Origin: QUBU01 sp014337915
GTDB lineage: Bacteria; Pseudomonadota; Gammaproteobacteria; Steroidobacterales; GCA-2729495
Length of the DNA: 64,000 bases
Assembly (NCBI GenBank): GCA_030263395.1
Contig: SZOW01000007.1
Span: 62,001-126,000 of the forward strand
Direction of reading: 5' to 3'
The position numbers were made by a program, and so were the translations under genes. Every line of letters begins with the position of its first letter. The first letter of the stretch is position 1. The notes beneath the pieces are model-generated. The model made no database searches and was not told where the DNA came from. It saw only the letters and a list, made by a program, of their open reading frames with translations. This document shows positions 1-9,128 of this stretch, one piece after another.

Positions 1-2539
1 TCAGGGTCGCGCCCTCGCTGCGGATCTGGCGTGACTCGCCGGCGTAGTCGATGGCATAGCCCGGCGGCAGCAACTCGGCCGCGGCCGCCTCGAGCGCCGC
101 CAGCCCCTGCTCCTTGGTCAGCCCCGGGAAGATGCCGCCGTTGATGCGGAACGAATTGCGCTGCTGGAAGCGGTTGAGCGAGCGCGGCGCGGCGTTGCTC
201 TCGACGCGCGCGAAGCTCGACACCGGGATCAGCTGCCCGCCGGGACCCATCACCTTGAGATCCAGCAGCCGGCTGACATCGCGGCGCTCGGCCTCGCCCA
301 TCTGCGGGATGACCTTGTAGCTGCGCCCGTCGAGGTTGAAGCGGTTGACGTAGGCGCCCCCGAGGAGCACGCCCAGCTCCTGGCCGACCTGGGTGAGATC
401 GAGCCCGAGGTCGGCCACGCGGTTGCGGTCGATCACCACGCTGGCCTGCGAGATGTCGACCTTCAGGTCGGTGTCGGCGAACATGAACCGGCCGGAGGCG
501 CGCGCCGCCTTCACCAGGCCCTGCGCCACGGGGAGCATGCGCTCGATGTCGTCGGCGGAGGTGACCACCATCTCGACGTCGAACTGCCCCGCTCCCGGCA
601 GCGCCGCCGCCAGCGACACGAAGGCACGCGCGCCGGTGATGTCGCGCACCAGCGCGTAGGCCTGCGGCAGGATCTCCATGGCGCTGCGCTCGCGCTGCGA
701 ATAATCCTTGAGCGCCATGCCGCCGAAGCCGATGTTGCGCCGCGACAGCTCCCAGCTGAGGTAGGACTCCGGCAGCTCCAGCAACCGGCGCACGACCTCG
801 GCGGTGCGCTCGGCGGTGTAGCGCACCGAGGCGTCGGGCGCCGACTCGACGAAGAAACTGATCTCGCCCTGGTCCTCGGTGGGTGCGAGTTCCCGCGGTG
901 ACAGCAGGAACAGCGGCGCGAGCAGCAGCAGCGCCGCGCCACCGGCCAGCAGCGTGGTATTGCGCTGCGCCAGGGTGGCGTCCAGCACCCGGGCGTAGCG
1001 CTCGCGCAGCCGCATGAAGCGCGCCTCGACGAATGCCGCCAGCCGCGGCCGCTCCCGGCGCTCGCGCACCAGCTGCGAGCTCATGACCGGCGACAGTACC
1101 AGGGCGACGATGCCGGACATGATCACCGCCATCGCCAGCGTGAAGGCGAACTCCTTGAAGAGCACCCCGGTGAGGCCGGAGAGGAAGCCGATCGGCGCGT
1201 AGACCGCGGCCAGCGTGATGGTCATCGACACCAGCGGCGCAAACAGCTGGCGGGCGCTGGCGAGCGCTGCATCGATGCGGCCCATGCCCTGGTCCACCAG
1301 CCGCTGCACGTTCTCCACCACGACGATGGCATCGTCGACCACCAGCCCGACCGAGAGCACGATCGCCAGCATGGTCAGCAGGTTCAGCGAGAAGCCCAGC
1401 AGGTACATGAAGATGGCAGCGCCGACCAGCGAGATCGGGATAGCGACCAGCGGCACCAGCGCGGTACGCAGCGAGCCGAGGAACAGGAACACCACCAGCG
1501 CGACGATGGCCACCGTCTCGGCCAGCGTGGTGAAGATGCCGCGGATGGCGTTGCGCATGTAGAGCGTGCCGTCGTAGCCGACCAGCACGCGCATGCCGGC
1601 GGGCAGCGCCGGCTCGAGCTCGGCGAGGCGCTGGTACAGCGCATCGGCCACCTCGAGCTCATTTACCCCCGGCAGCGTCCACACCGCCATGAACACCGTG
1701 GGCTCCGCGTTCTCGCGGGTCTCCGAGGCCGCCTCCTCGGCGCCGAGCTCCACCCGGGCGACGTCGCGCAGGCGCAGCGTCGCCCCCGCCTTCTGGCGCA
1801 CGATGAGGTCGGCGAACTCCTCCGGCGAGCGCAGGTCGGTGTTCGCCAGCAGGTCCACCTGCGTCGACTCCCCCTCGGTGCGGCCGATCGCCGCCAGGTA
1901 GTTGTTGCGGCGGAGCGCGTCGTAGACCTCGCGGGCGCTGACACCGAGCGCCGCCATGCGCTCCGGATCCAGCCAGATGCGCATGGCGAGCGGCGTGCCG
2001 CCGGCGACGTCGGCGCGCTGCACGCCCGGCACCGTGGACAGCGCCGGCTGCACCGTGCGCGTCAGCCACTCGGTCACCTGCGCGCGGCTCAGGCGGTCGG
2101 ACTTGTAGCTGATGTAGAAGCTGGCATAGGGACGGTCCGCCCGCTGCACCACGACGGTGGGCGGCTCGGAATCGCCCGGCAGCTCGCCGCGTATCTGGTC
2201 GAGCCGCGCACCGACCTCGGTCAGTGCCACGTTGGCATCGGCGTTGAGCTTCAGCCGCACCGTCACCGTCGACAGCCCGGCGATGCTCTGCGACTCGACG
2301 TAGTCGATGCCGGTCACCGTGGCGACGGCGCGCTCGACCGGCGTGGTGATGAAGCCGCGCACCACGTCCGCGCTGGCGCCGATGTAGGTGGTCTGGACGA
2401 TGATCGCCGCGCTCTCGATGCGCGGGAACTGCTGGATGGGCAGGTTCAGCGCCGCGCGCCCGCCGATCAGCAGGATGGCCAGGCTCGCCACCAGGGCGAG
2501 CACCGGCTTGCGCACGAAGGCTTCGAGCAGCCGGTTCAC
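1..2539 (-). CDS. RND family efflux transporter permease (partial, C-terminus outside window)
   Basis: Inner-membrane RND (AcrB/MexB-like, HAE1) proton-driven drug exporter. Reading leftwards from a GTG at 2539, the frame stays open to the window edge, giving about 846 residues. The N-terminus (VNRLLEAFVRKPVLALV) is a typical first transmembrane helix. A porter domain follows, then a block of helices containing SVGLVVDDAIVVVENV, which carries the paired Asp of the TM4 proton relay. The GTG overlaps the TGA of the upstream adaptor (GTGA, 2536-2539), so the two are translationally coupled and form one pump operon. An outer-membrane factor would be expected beyond the left edge or elsewhere. The substrate cannot be read from sequence. 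The missing C-terminal portion of roughly 150-200 residues is cut by the window and not by mutation. Confidence 0.95.
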   Translation of the reverse strand, partial: MNRLLEAFVRKPVLALVASLAILLIGGRAALNLPIQQFPRIESAAIIVQTTYIGASADVVRGFITTPVERAVATVTGIDYVESQSIAGLSTVTVRLKLNADANVALTEVGARLDQIRGELPGDSEPPTVVVQRADRPYASFYISYKSDRLSRAQVTEWLTRTVQPALSTVPGVQRADVAGGTPLAMRIWLDPERMAALGVSAREVYDALRRNNYLAAIGRTEGESTQVDLLANTDLRSPEEFADLIVRQKAGATLRLRDVARVELGAEEAASETRENAEPTVFMAVWTLPGVNELEVADALYQRLAELEPALPAGMRVLVGYDGTLYMRNAIRGIFTTLAETVAIVALVVFLFLGSLRTALVPLVAIPISLVGAAIFMYLLGFSLNLLTMLAIVLSVGLVVDDAIVVVENVQRLVDQGMGRIDAALASARQLFAPLVSMTITLAAVYAPIGFLSGLTGVLFKEFAFTLAMAVIMSGIVALVLSPVMSSQLVRERRERPRLAAFVEARFMRLRERYARVLDATLAQRNTTLLAGGAALLLLAPLFLLSPRELAPTEDQGEISFFVESAPDASVRYTAERTAEVVRRLLELPESYLSWELSRRNIGFGGMALKDYSQRERSAMEILPQAYALVRDITGARAFVSLAAALPGAGQFDVEMVVTSADDIERMLPVAQGLVKAARASGRFMFADTDLKVDISQASVVIDRNRVADLGLDLTQVGQELGVLLGGAYVNRFNLDGRSYKVIPQMGEAERRDVSRLLDLKVMGPGGQLIPVSSFARVESNAAPRSLNRFQQRNSFRINGGIFPGLTKEQGLAALEAAAAELLPPGYAIDYAGESRQIRSEGATL

Positions 2540-3660
2540 GACCCGCGTGGCGCCGCGGCCGCCGGCGCCCCCGCCTGCCCGGCCGCCTCGATGATCTTCA
2601 CGCGTGACCCCTGGCGCAGCTTGAAGGAGCCCTCGGTCGCCACCCGTTCGCCGGCGGCGAGCCCCTCGAGGATCACCACCTCGCTGTCCAGTGTCGGCCC
2701 GGTGCGCACGAAGCGCTGCTCGGCGGTCGGGCCCTTCGCGTCCTGCGCATCCTCGCGGATGACGTAGACATGATCGCCAAAGGCCGCACGGCGTACCGCC
2801 GCGATCGGCACCGCCAGCACCTCGCGCGCCGCGGCGGCGGCCACGGTCACGTCTACGAAGGCACCGGGCGTCAGGCCGGCGGCGACCGGCGCCTCGGCAC
2901 GCACGCGCACGGTGCGCGAGGCCTCGTCGGCACGCGCGTCGATGGCGCGGATCACCGCCGTCGCGCCGGCGGGCAGGCCCGCGCCGCTGAGGTGCAGCTC
3001 GGTGCCCGGCGCCAGCTGCGCAGCGACCTCCTGCTGCAGCCTGAAGTCGATGAATACGCTGTCCGCCACGCTCTCGAGCGTCGTCAGCTCGGTGCCCGCG
3101 GCCAGGTATTGGCCCGGGTGCACGTCGCGCAGGCCGATGCGGCCGCGAAACGGGGCGCGAAGCGTGCGCCGCTGGATAGTGGTGGCGATCACGTCGCGGC
3201 GGGCCTCGGCCTGCGCCAGCTGCGCCTCGGCGCGATCCACCTCCGCCTGGGTGCCGGCGCGCTGCTCGACCAGTTTGCGAGTGCGCTCCGCCGTGAGGCG
3301 CGCGAGCGTGATGTCCGCCTCGGCGCTGCGCAACTCGGCGCGCTCGCTGCGCGTGTCGAGTTCGAGCAGCACCTGGCCGGCCTCGACCACCTCGCCGGAG
3401 CGGAAGGCGACCCGCGCCACGGTGCCGGGCAGCTCGTTGCTCAGGATGACGAACTCACGGGCCACCACCGTCCCGGGTGCGCTGGCGCCCAGCTGCCAGC
3501 GGATCGGGTGCGCCACCGCGACGCTCACCGCCTCGGCCGGATTGGCGAAAGCGGCACCGGCCGCGATCGCCTGGGTCACGCGCCAGTACTTGTAGCCACC
3601 GAGCACGGCGACGGTGGCTACCAGGGCAACGGCGATCAGCAGCAAGGCACGTCGGTTCAT
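2536..3660 (-). CDS. RND efflux periplasmic adaptor subunit (HlyD/MFP family)
   Basis: Membrane fusion protein of 374 residues that bridges the RND permease to an outer-membrane channel. It begins with an N-terminal anchor (MNRRALLLIAVALVATVAVLGGY). A lipoyl/hairpin region follows, with the conserved GEVVEAGQVLLELD half motif, a coiled-coil hairpin rich in Glu/Arg/Ala, the second half motif (APFRGRIGLRDVHPGQYL), and beta-barrel and membrane-proximal domains (GLAAGERVATEGSFKLRQGS). I chose ATG 3660 over an in-frame TTG at 3672, because the GGAG upstream touches the TTG directly but lies about 12 nt from the ATG. It precedes and overlaps the pump gene by 4 bp. Confidence 0.93.
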   Translation of the reverse strand: MNRRALLLIAVALVATVAVLGGYKYWRVTQAIAAGAAFANPAEAVSVAVAHPIRWQLGASAPGTVVAREFVILSNELPGTVARVAFRSGEVVEAGQVLLELDTRSERAELRSAEADITLARLTAERTRKLVEQRAGTQAEVDRAEAQLAQAEARRDVIATTIQRRTLRAPFRGRIGLRDVHPGQYLAAGTELTTLESVADSVFIDFRLQQEVAAQLAPGTELHLSGAGLPAGATAVIRAIDARADEASRTVRVRAEAPVAAGLTPGAFVDVTVAAAAAREVLAVPIAAVRRAAFGDHVYVIREDAQDAKGPTAEQRFVRTGPTLDSEVVILEGLAAGERVATEGSFKLRQGSRVKIIEAAGQAGAPAAAAPRGS

Positions 3661-3701
3661 GTCAGTCGGCAACTCCGGGCGATGCCCGTTTCACGGCAGG
3701 T

Positions 3702-3962
3702 TCAGGGCTCTTTCTTCTTCGCGGCGGTACCGGCTGGCGCCGGCTCCTGCGGCGGCACCAGGAACGCGGACACCACGCCGGGCGTGATGGGTTGCGCGGC
3801 GTCCGGCGCCACCGTGGCCGGCCGCGGTGCGAAGTAGATGCGCGTCAGCGTCTGCACGCCCCGCACCATGCCATCGAAGCCGAACAGCAACAGGCTGATC
3901 GCGCCCCCCGCAAAAAGGGCGGCCGACAGGTACCTGGCGATACGGGTCCAGGGCAGGGTCAT
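3702..3962 (-). CDS. Small single-pass membrane protein, unknown function
   Basis: An 86-residue ORF upstream of and co-directional with the RND adaptor. It has one hydrophobic segment at about residues 10-28 (YLSAALFAGGAISLLLFGF), a short amphipathic stretch and a Pro/Ala-rich tail ending KKKEP, so a bitopic inner-membrane protein is likely. The gap to the adaptor ATG is 41 nt, so cotranscription is possible. I do not recognise the family. No strong Shine-Dalgarno is visible. The clean stop, membrane segment and codon use support a real gene rather than an antisense shadow. Confidence 0.6.
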   Translation of the reverse strand: MTLPWTRIARYLSAALFAGGAISLLLFGFDGMVRGVQTLTRIYFAPRPATVAPDAAQPITPGVVSAFLVPPQEPAPAGTAAKKKEP

Positions 3963-3999
3963 GCGACAGGATCGGGCCGGGACGAAAGCTGCCGGGAGT

Positions 4000-4653
4000 T
4001 TACCCCAAGGGGGCCGGCACGGGCCCGAACGGCACTCCGCAGCCGCCCAGCCCGCAGTAGCCGCCCGGGTTCTTCGCCAGGTACTGCTGGTGGTAGTCCT
4101 CGGCGTAGTAGAACTCCGGTGCCGGGAGGATCTCGGTCGTGATCGGCGCATGGCCGGCTTCGCGCAGGGCCGCGGCATAGCGGTCCCGCGAGCGCAGGGC
4201 GGCCTCGAGCTGCTCCTCGCCGTAACAGTAGATGCCCGAGCGGTACTGGGTGCCGACGTCGTTGCCCTGGCGCATGCCCTGGGTCGGGTCGTGGGCTTCC
4301 CAGAACAGGCGCAGCAGCTCGTCGTAGCCGACCAGCGCCGGATCGAACACCACCAGCACCACCTCGTTGTGGCCGGTGAGTCCGCTACAGACTTCCTCGT
4401 AGGTCGGGTTCGGCGTGTAGCCGCCGGCGTAGCCGGCCGCCGTGCTGTACACGCCGGGCTGCTGCCAGAACCTGCGCTCCGCGCCCCAGAAGCAGCCGAG
4501 GCCAAACAGTGCCTGCTGCATGCCGGCCGGGAACGGGGGCTGCAGCGGCGTCCCCCTGACGGCATGGCGGGCCGGCACGGGCATACGCGCCGCGCGCCCG
4601 GGCAACGCATCCTTCGGGTCCGGCATCAGCGTCCGTTTCTCGCGCCACAGCAT
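4000..4653 (-). CDS. msrA: Peptide-methionine (S)-S-oxide reductase MsrA
   Basis: Cytoplasmic repair enzyme that reduces the S-epimer of methionine sulfoxide in proteins, recharged by thioredoxin. The 217-residue product has the active-site motif GCFWG with the catalytic Cys. It also has the family signature (GVYSTAAGYAGGYTPNPTYEEVCSG), the HDPTQGMRQGNDVGTQYRS block and a C-terminal GGYCGLGGCG with candidate resolving cysteines. Start ATG 4653 (MLWREKRTLMPDP) aligns with the N-terminus of the long enterobacterial-type MsrA. An upstream ATG at 4704 would add 17 unrelated residues. Together with MsrPQ at 8155-9764, both cytoplasm and periplasm are covered for methionine repair. Confidence 0.95.
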   Translation of the reverse strand: MLWREKRTLMPDPKDALPGRAARMPVPARHAVRGTPLQPPFPAGMQQALFGLGCFWGAERRFWQQPGVYSTAAGYAGGYTPNPTYEEVCSGLTGHNEVVLVVFDPALVGYDELLRLFWEAHDPTQGMRQGNDVGTQYRSGIYCYGEEQLEAALRSRDRYAAALREAGHAPITTEILPAPEFYYAEDYHQQYLAKNPGGYCGLGGCGVPFGPVPAPLG

Positions 4654-4711
4654 GGGTTTCTCCGTCGGCAACCGCAGGCACCATGTTGCGCCTGTCGCTG
4701 GCATCCGGCCA

Positions 4712-6220
4712 ATGCCGGCGCGAGTGCTACATTACGGGCCTGTGCCAGCCCCGCTCCCCAGACACCGCCGACCACCGGGAACCCGCAGCCCGGCGCGCTA
4801 CGCTGCCGGGCTGCTGGCGGTCGCGCTCGCCGCGTCCGGCCAGGTTCCCGGGGACAGTCCGGCCGCGAGCAGCGCGGCGCCACCCGCAGGGCTGGCCACG
4901 GACGCGGCCGCCACGCGCAATGCGGCCCAACAGACCTTCCTGCGCCTCATCGACGAAAAGCGCTACGAGGAGGCCATCGGCATCGGCGCGCAGATCGTCG
5001 AGCTCACGCGCCGCCTGCACGGCGACGACAGCCTGGAACTGGTGACACCGCTGACCAACCTCGGCACGGCACAGCTGGAACATGGCGACCTGCTGGCTGC
5101 CGAAGCGAGCTATCGGCAGGCCGTAGCCATCGTTGAACGGCGCGACGGCGTGGTGTCGCCACGGCTGGTGAACCCGCTGGTCGGCCTCGGCGCCACCTAC
5201 GCGCGCGGCGGGCTCTACCCCCAGGCGATCGAGGCCTACCAGCGTGCCCTGCACGCCAACCACGCCAGCGAGGGCTTCTTCAACCTCGGGCAGATCCGGA
5301 TCCGCGACGGCCTGTCCGAAGGCTTCCTCGGCCTCGGCCAGCTGGCCAGGGCCAACGCCCAGCAGCGTATCCAGGTGACGATCAACAGGCGCCACGCACC
5401 GGGCGACCGCGCCGCGCAGGCGCAGGCGCTGCAGAAGCTCGGCCGCTGGTACAACCGCACCGGCCAGTACCAGGAGTCGCGGGCGGCGTTCCAGGAATCG
5501 CGCCGCATCATCCACGACAGCAGCGGCGACAGTGACCCGGCGCTGGTGGACAGCTACCTCGGCGAGGCCCTGTCCTACGGCAACGAAGGCGCCATCCCCG
5601 CGGCTGCCGCGGTGCTCAAGCGCGGCCTCGACCTGGTCGACTCGCAACCCACGGTGGATCACCGCAAGCGCGCCCAGGTGCTGGTGGCCCTGGGCGACCT
5701 CTACGGCGCCGCGCGCCAGCCACGGGCGGCGCGGCAGCGCTATGTCGATGCCTGGAGCGAGCTGTCCGGGGACGATACGCTGCTCGAGGACCGCGACCGC
5801 TACTTCGCGCAGCCGCTGCGCATCGGTGGCCCGGTGTTGCCCGATGCGGTGGATGCGGATGGCAGGGCGCTCGTCTCCACGAAGCGCGGCACCGGCAGCG
5901 AGGGCGTGGTGGTCGCAGCCCTCACCGTCACCGCGGACGGACGTGCCGCCGATGCGCGGATCATCGAGTCCACGCCCCCCGGCCTCATGGACCAGCAGAT
6001 GCTGCGGATGCTCGATGCCGCGGCGTTCCGTCCGGCGATGGAGGACGGCGTACCCGTGGACCGCGCGGACGTGCAGCTGCGCCATGCGTTCCGCTACCCG
6101 ATTGCACCAGCCGCCAGCCGCGGTGATGTGCCCCTGCAGGCGCCCGGCACGGGCAAGGGCGGCGAGGACAGGCCGCTGGCCTATCCCGGCTCCAACGGCA
6201 AGGACGGCGATGGGCCCTGA
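4712..6220 (+). CDS. Exported TPR-repeat protein with TonB-like C-terminal domain
   Basis: About 502 residues. The N-terminus is Arg-rich followed by a hydrophobic stretch (YAAGLLAVALAASG), which looks like a signal peptide. The middle contains several tetratricopeptide-like helical pairs (for example LVTPLTNLGTAQLEHGDLL and YPQAIEAYQRALHAN), a protein-interaction scaffold. The last 120 residues (GVVVAALTVTADGRAADARI onwards) match the TonB C-terminal fold, with the usual AAFRPA motif. The exact start is uncertain: ATG 4712 and GTG 4742 are both in frame, and neither has a good ribosome-binding site. It probably acts at the periplasmic or outer-membrane interface. Substrate and partner are unknown. 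Confidence 0.82.
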   Translation: MPARVLHYGPVPAPLPRHRRPPGTRSPARYAAGLLAVALAASGQVPGDSPAASSAAPPAGLATDAAATRNAAQQTFLRLIDEKRYEEAIGIGAQIVELTRRLHGDDSLELVTPLTNLGTAQLEHGDLLAAEASYRQAVAIVERRDGVVSPRLVNPLVGLGATYARGGLYPQAIEAYQRALHANHASEGFFNLGQIRIRDGLSEGFLGLGQLARANAQQRIQVTINRRHAPGDRAAQAQALQKLGRWYNRTGQYQESRAAFQESRRIIHDSSGDSDPALVDSYLGEALSYGNEGAIPAAAAVLKRGLDLVDSQPTVDHRKRAQVLVALGDLYGAARQPRAARQRYVDAWSELSGDDTLLEDRDRYFAQPLRIGGPVLPDAVDADGRALVSTKRGTGSEGVVVAALTVTADGRAADARIIESTPPGLMDQQMLRMLDAAAFRPAMEDGVPVDRADVQLRHAFRYPIAPAASRGDVPLQAPGTGKGGEDRPLAYPGSNGKDGDGP

Positions 6221-6242
6221 GGACAAGACCGGGACCGAGGCC

Positions 6243-7262
6243 ATGCGCTGCATGGTGCTGGACCAGCCGGGTGCGCGCCTGCGGGAGGAACAGCGCGCAT
6301 TGCCCGCCTGCGTTGGCAGCAGCGTGCTGATCCGCGTCCATGCCTGCGGCGTCTGTCGCACCGACCTGCACCTGCAGGATGGTGACCTGCCGGCGGCCAG
6401 CTATCCGCGGGTGCCCGGCCACCAGGCCGTGGGCGAGGTGGTGGCCCGGGGCCCCGACGCCGTCCTGCCGCTGGGTGCCTGGGTCGGCGCCGCCTGGCTC
6501 GCCGGTAGCTGTGGCCACTGTGGGTTCTGCCGCAGCGGCCGCGAAAACCTCTGCGACCAGGCAACGTTCCACGGCTGCCACGTGGACGGCGGCTACGCCA
6601 GCCACATGCTGGCCGACTCGCGCTACTGCATACCGCTGGAACGGACGCTGGCAGCAGCGGCGGCCACCCCGCTGCTCTGCGCCGGGCTGATCGGCTGGCG
6701 CACGCTGCGCATGGCAGGGGATGCCCGCAGCATCGGCATCTACGGCTTCGGTTCGGCCGCCCACCTGGTGACCCAGCTGGCCCGCCACGAGGGTCGCCGG
6801 GTGCTGGCATTCACCACGCCGGGCGACACGGCAGCGCAGGACTTCGCCCGTGAACTCGGCGCCGCCTGGGCCGGCGGCTCCGACGAAGCCGCGCCGGAAC
6901 CGCTGGATGCGGCACTGGTCTTCGCTCCGGTGGGTGCGCTGGTGCCGAAGGCGCTGCGCGACATCAGGAAAGGCGGCACCGTGGTCTGCGGCGGCATCCA
7001 CATGAGCGACATCCCCTCCTTTCCCTACGCAAGCCTGTGGGGCGAGCGCCAGGTCCGCTCGGTCGCCAACCTGACGCGGCAGGACGGGGTGGATTTCATG
7101 CGGGCGGCCGCGGCCGCCCGCATCACGGCGCGCATCAGCTGCTATCCGCTGCCACAGGCCAACGATGCCCTCGACGACCTGCGTGCCGGCAACGTCCATG
7201 GCACGGCCGTGCTCCTCTGCAGCGACGCGGCAACCGAAACGCAGCACCGGCCAGGCCGCTGA
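6243..7262 (+). CDS. Zinc-dependent alcohol dehydrogenase family protein
   Basis: A 339-residue medium-chain dehydrogenase/reductase. Visible are the catalytic-zinc Cys in HACGVCRTDLH, the GHQAVGEV motif where many relatives have GHE, four structural-zinc cysteines in CGHCGFCRSGRENLC, and a Rossmann nucleotide site (GIYGFGSAAHLVTQLA). The sequence PLLCAGLIGWRTLRMAG is typical of the AdhA-like COG1064 group. Gln for Glu next to the zinc ligand appears, from memory, to be tolerated in this subgroup. ATG 6243 is preferred because GGGA lies 8 nt upstream. An in-frame ATG at 6210 would overlap the preceding gene. It probably uses NAD(P)(H) with a primary alcohol/aldehyde substrate; the physiological substrate is unknown. 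Confidence 0.9.
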   Translation: MRCMVLDQPGARLREEQRALPACVGSSVLIRVHACGVCRTDLHLQDGDLPAASYPRVPGHQAVGEVVARGPDAVLPLGAWVGAAWLAGSCGHCGFCRSGRENLCDQATFHGCHVDGGYASHMLADSRYCIPLERTLAAAAATPLLCAGLIGWRTLRMAGDARSIGIYGFGSAAHLVTQLARHEGRRVLAFTTPGDTAAQDFARELGAAWAGGSDEAAPEPLDAALVFAPVGALVPKALRDIRKGGTVVCGGIHMSDIPSFPYASLWGERQVRSVANLTRQDGVDFMRAAAAARITARISCYPLPQANDALDDLRAGNVHGTAVLLCSDAATETQHRPGR

Positions 7263-7317
7263 GCAGGGCATCGCGGAAGGTTTATGCTTGCCGGAGTCGC
7301 GCAATGGACGGGGTGAC

Positions 7318-8124
7318 ATGCAGCAACAACTGATTGCGGGCCACGGGCCCGGTCAATGGCCTGACCGACTGCCGGGACTGCTGGCGGCGCTGGTCCTCGC
7401 GCTGCTGCTGTCAGTGCTGGCTGCGCCGGCCGCGCGGGCCATGGCCCCCGACTACGCGCTGCTGGAGGAAGCCCTGCTGCAGAACGTCCGCGATGGCTAC
7501 ATCGATTACGACGGCCTCGCCGGCAACCCGAAGTTCGCGCGCTTCGTCAGCGACCTGGCTACGGCAGAGGTACCGACGGAACGCAGCGAAGCGCTGGCCT
7601 ACTACATCAATGCCTACAACGCCTTCGCCATCCAGGCGGTCCTGCAGGGCAAGGCGCCAGATTCGGCCTTCGGCCGGCGACGCTTCTTCAGGTCGCTGAA
7701 GTTCACCCTGGGCGGCGGCAGGCTGACGCTCGAGGAAATCGAGCAGCAGCGCCTGCAGCCTTTCGGCGATCCGCGTACCCACCTGGCACTGGCCCGTGCC
7801 GCCCTGTCGGGTCCGCGCCTGTCCAGCCATGCCTATCTGCCGGCGACGCTGGACGCGCAGCTCGACGTGGCCGCCAGCCGCTTCGTCAACGACGTCAGTC
7901 GCAACCGCTTCGACATTGCGGCCCGGACGGCTTTCCTGTCGCCGCTCTTCGACTGGCACCACGCCGACTTCGAGGCGGCGACCGGCAGCGTGCCCGGCTG
8001 GCTGGCGCGCCATGTCGCCGACCCCGCCAGCCGCGCAGCGCTGCTGGAGGGCCGCCTGGCCCTGCGCTACCTGGATTTCGACTGGGACCTGAATGGCAGC
8101 TACACGGGCACGGCCCGACCCTAG
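7318..8124 (+). CDS. DUF547 domain-containing exported protein
   Basis: 268 residues with an N-terminal signal sequence (LLAALVLALLLSVLAAPAARA). A DUF547 domain follows, recognised by RSEALAYYINAYNAFAIQAVL and HLALARAALSGPRLSSHAY. Members of DUF547 are secreted or periplasmic and of unknown biochemical function, often with cysteine-protease-like fold predictions. ATG 7318 is preceded by GGGGTG at good spacing. It lies 55 nt after the alcohol dehydrogenase and 30 nt before msrP, so it may share a transcript with either. I cannot assign a reaction. Confidence 0.85.
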   Translation: MQQQLIAGHGPGQWPDRLPGLLAALVLALLLSVLAAPAARAMAPDYALLEEALLQNVRDGYIDYDGLAGNPKFARFVSDLATAEVPTERSEALAYYINAYNAFAIQAVLQGKAPDSAFGRRRFFRSLKFTLGGGRLTLEEIEQQRLQPFGDPRTHLALARAALSGPRLSSHAYLPATLDAQLDVAASRFVNDVSRNRFDIAARTAFLSPLFDWHHADFEAATGSVPGWLARHVADPASRAALLEGRLALRYLDFDWDLNGSYTGTARP

Positions 8125-8154
8125 GCTGCGACAACCAACGGGAGTATCCATGCC

Positions 8155-9114
8155 ATGCTGACCAGGCGCCCCGATGCCATCCGTCCCTCGGAAATCACGC
8201 CGGAGTCCGTCTTCCATGGCCGGCGCCACCTGCTGGCGGCAGCGGGCTTCGCCGGCGCCGGCCTGCTGCTCGGCCGCGGCGGCCGCGCAGAAGACATCCC
8301 GAAGGATCTCCGGCGCCTGGCCGGCGTGAGGAAGAGCCCGCTCAGCAGCACCGAAGCGGCCAACAGCTTCGAGGACATCAGCCACTACAACAATTTCTAC
8401 GAGTTCGGCCTGGACAAGTCCGACCCAGCGGACTACTCGGCTGGATTCCGGCCGCGGCCCTGGACCGTCACCATCGACGGCGAGGCCGCGGTCAAGGGCC
8501 GGTTCACGCTCGAGGACATCCTGAAGCCACATCCGCTGGAGGAGCGCATCTACCGCTTCCGCTGCGTGGAAGCCTGGTCGATGGTGATTCCCTGGGTCGG
8601 TTTCCCGCTGGGCGACCTGATCAGGCGCTTCCGGCCCACGTCGCAGGCGAAGTACGTCGCCTTCGAAACCGTGCTGCGACCGGCCGAGATGCCCGGCCAG
8701 CGCAGCCCGGTGCTCGACTGGCCTTACGTCGAGGGCCTGAGCATGGCCGAGGCCATGCATCCGCTCACCATCCTGGCGGTGGGCGTCTATGGCGTCGAGC
8801 TGCCCAACCAGAACGGCGCGCCGCTGCGCCTGGTCGTGCCCTGGAAGTACGGCTTCAAGGGCATCAAGTCGATCGTGCGTATCAGCTTCACCGCCAGGCA
8901 GCCGCGCACCACCTGGTCGACCTCCGCGCCCGACGAGTACGGCTTCCTCGCCAACGTGAACCCGAAGGTGGATCACCCGCGCTGGAGCCAGGCGACGGAG
9001 CGCCGCATCGGCTCGCCGCTGTTCTCGCCCAAGCAGCCGACCCTGCCGTTCAACGGCTACGCCGCGCAGGTCGCCTCGCTCTACACGGGTGTGGACCTGG
9101 TACGGAACTTCTGA
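8155..9114 (+). CDS. msrP: Protein-methionine-sulfoxide reductase catalytic subunit MsrP
   Basis: Periplasmic molybdopterin enzyme (YedY family, 319 residues) that reduces both epimers of protein methionine sulfoxide. A twin-arginine export signal is visible (HGRRHLLAAAGFAGAG). The Mo-ligating Cys sits in RFRCVEAWSMVIPW, and the family signatures EDISHYNNFYEFG and VPWKYGFKGIKSIV are intact. Length matches the family. The start at 8155 has GGGAG upstream. It is followed 14 nt later by msrQ, the usual two-gene operon in which MsrQ feeds electrons from the quinone pool. Confidence 0.97.
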   Translation: MLTRRPDAIRPSEITPESVFHGRRHLLAAAGFAGAGLLLGRGGRAEDIPKDLRRLAGVRKSPLSSTEAANSFEDISHYNNFYEFGLDKSDPADYSAGFRPRPWTVTIDGEAAVKGRFTLEDILKPHPLEERIYRFRCVEAWSMVIPWVGFPLGDLIRRFRPTSQAKYVAFETVLRPAEMPGQRSPVLDWPYVEGLSMAEAMHPLTILAVGVYGVELPNQNGAPLRLVVPWKYGFKGIKSIVRISFTARQPRTTWSTSAPDEYGFLANVNPKVDHPRWSQATERRIGSPLFSPKQPTLPFNGYAAQVASLYTGVDLVRNF

Positions 9115-9128
9115 GCCGGGCACCCGTC

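Noticed and set aside
2770..3837. Long plus-strand ORF (355 codons) opposite the RND adaptor
   Set aside because: Its translation is His/Arg/Gly-rich low complexity without domains. It is the antisense of a well-recognised adaptor gene, as expected in GC-rich DNA.
6403..6440. Loss of a zinc ligand in the alcohol dehydrogenase (GHQ instead of GHE)
   Set aside because: The Glu is a second-shell residue in many enzymes, and GHQ appears to be normal for this COG1064 subgroup. All Cys ligands and the His are intact.
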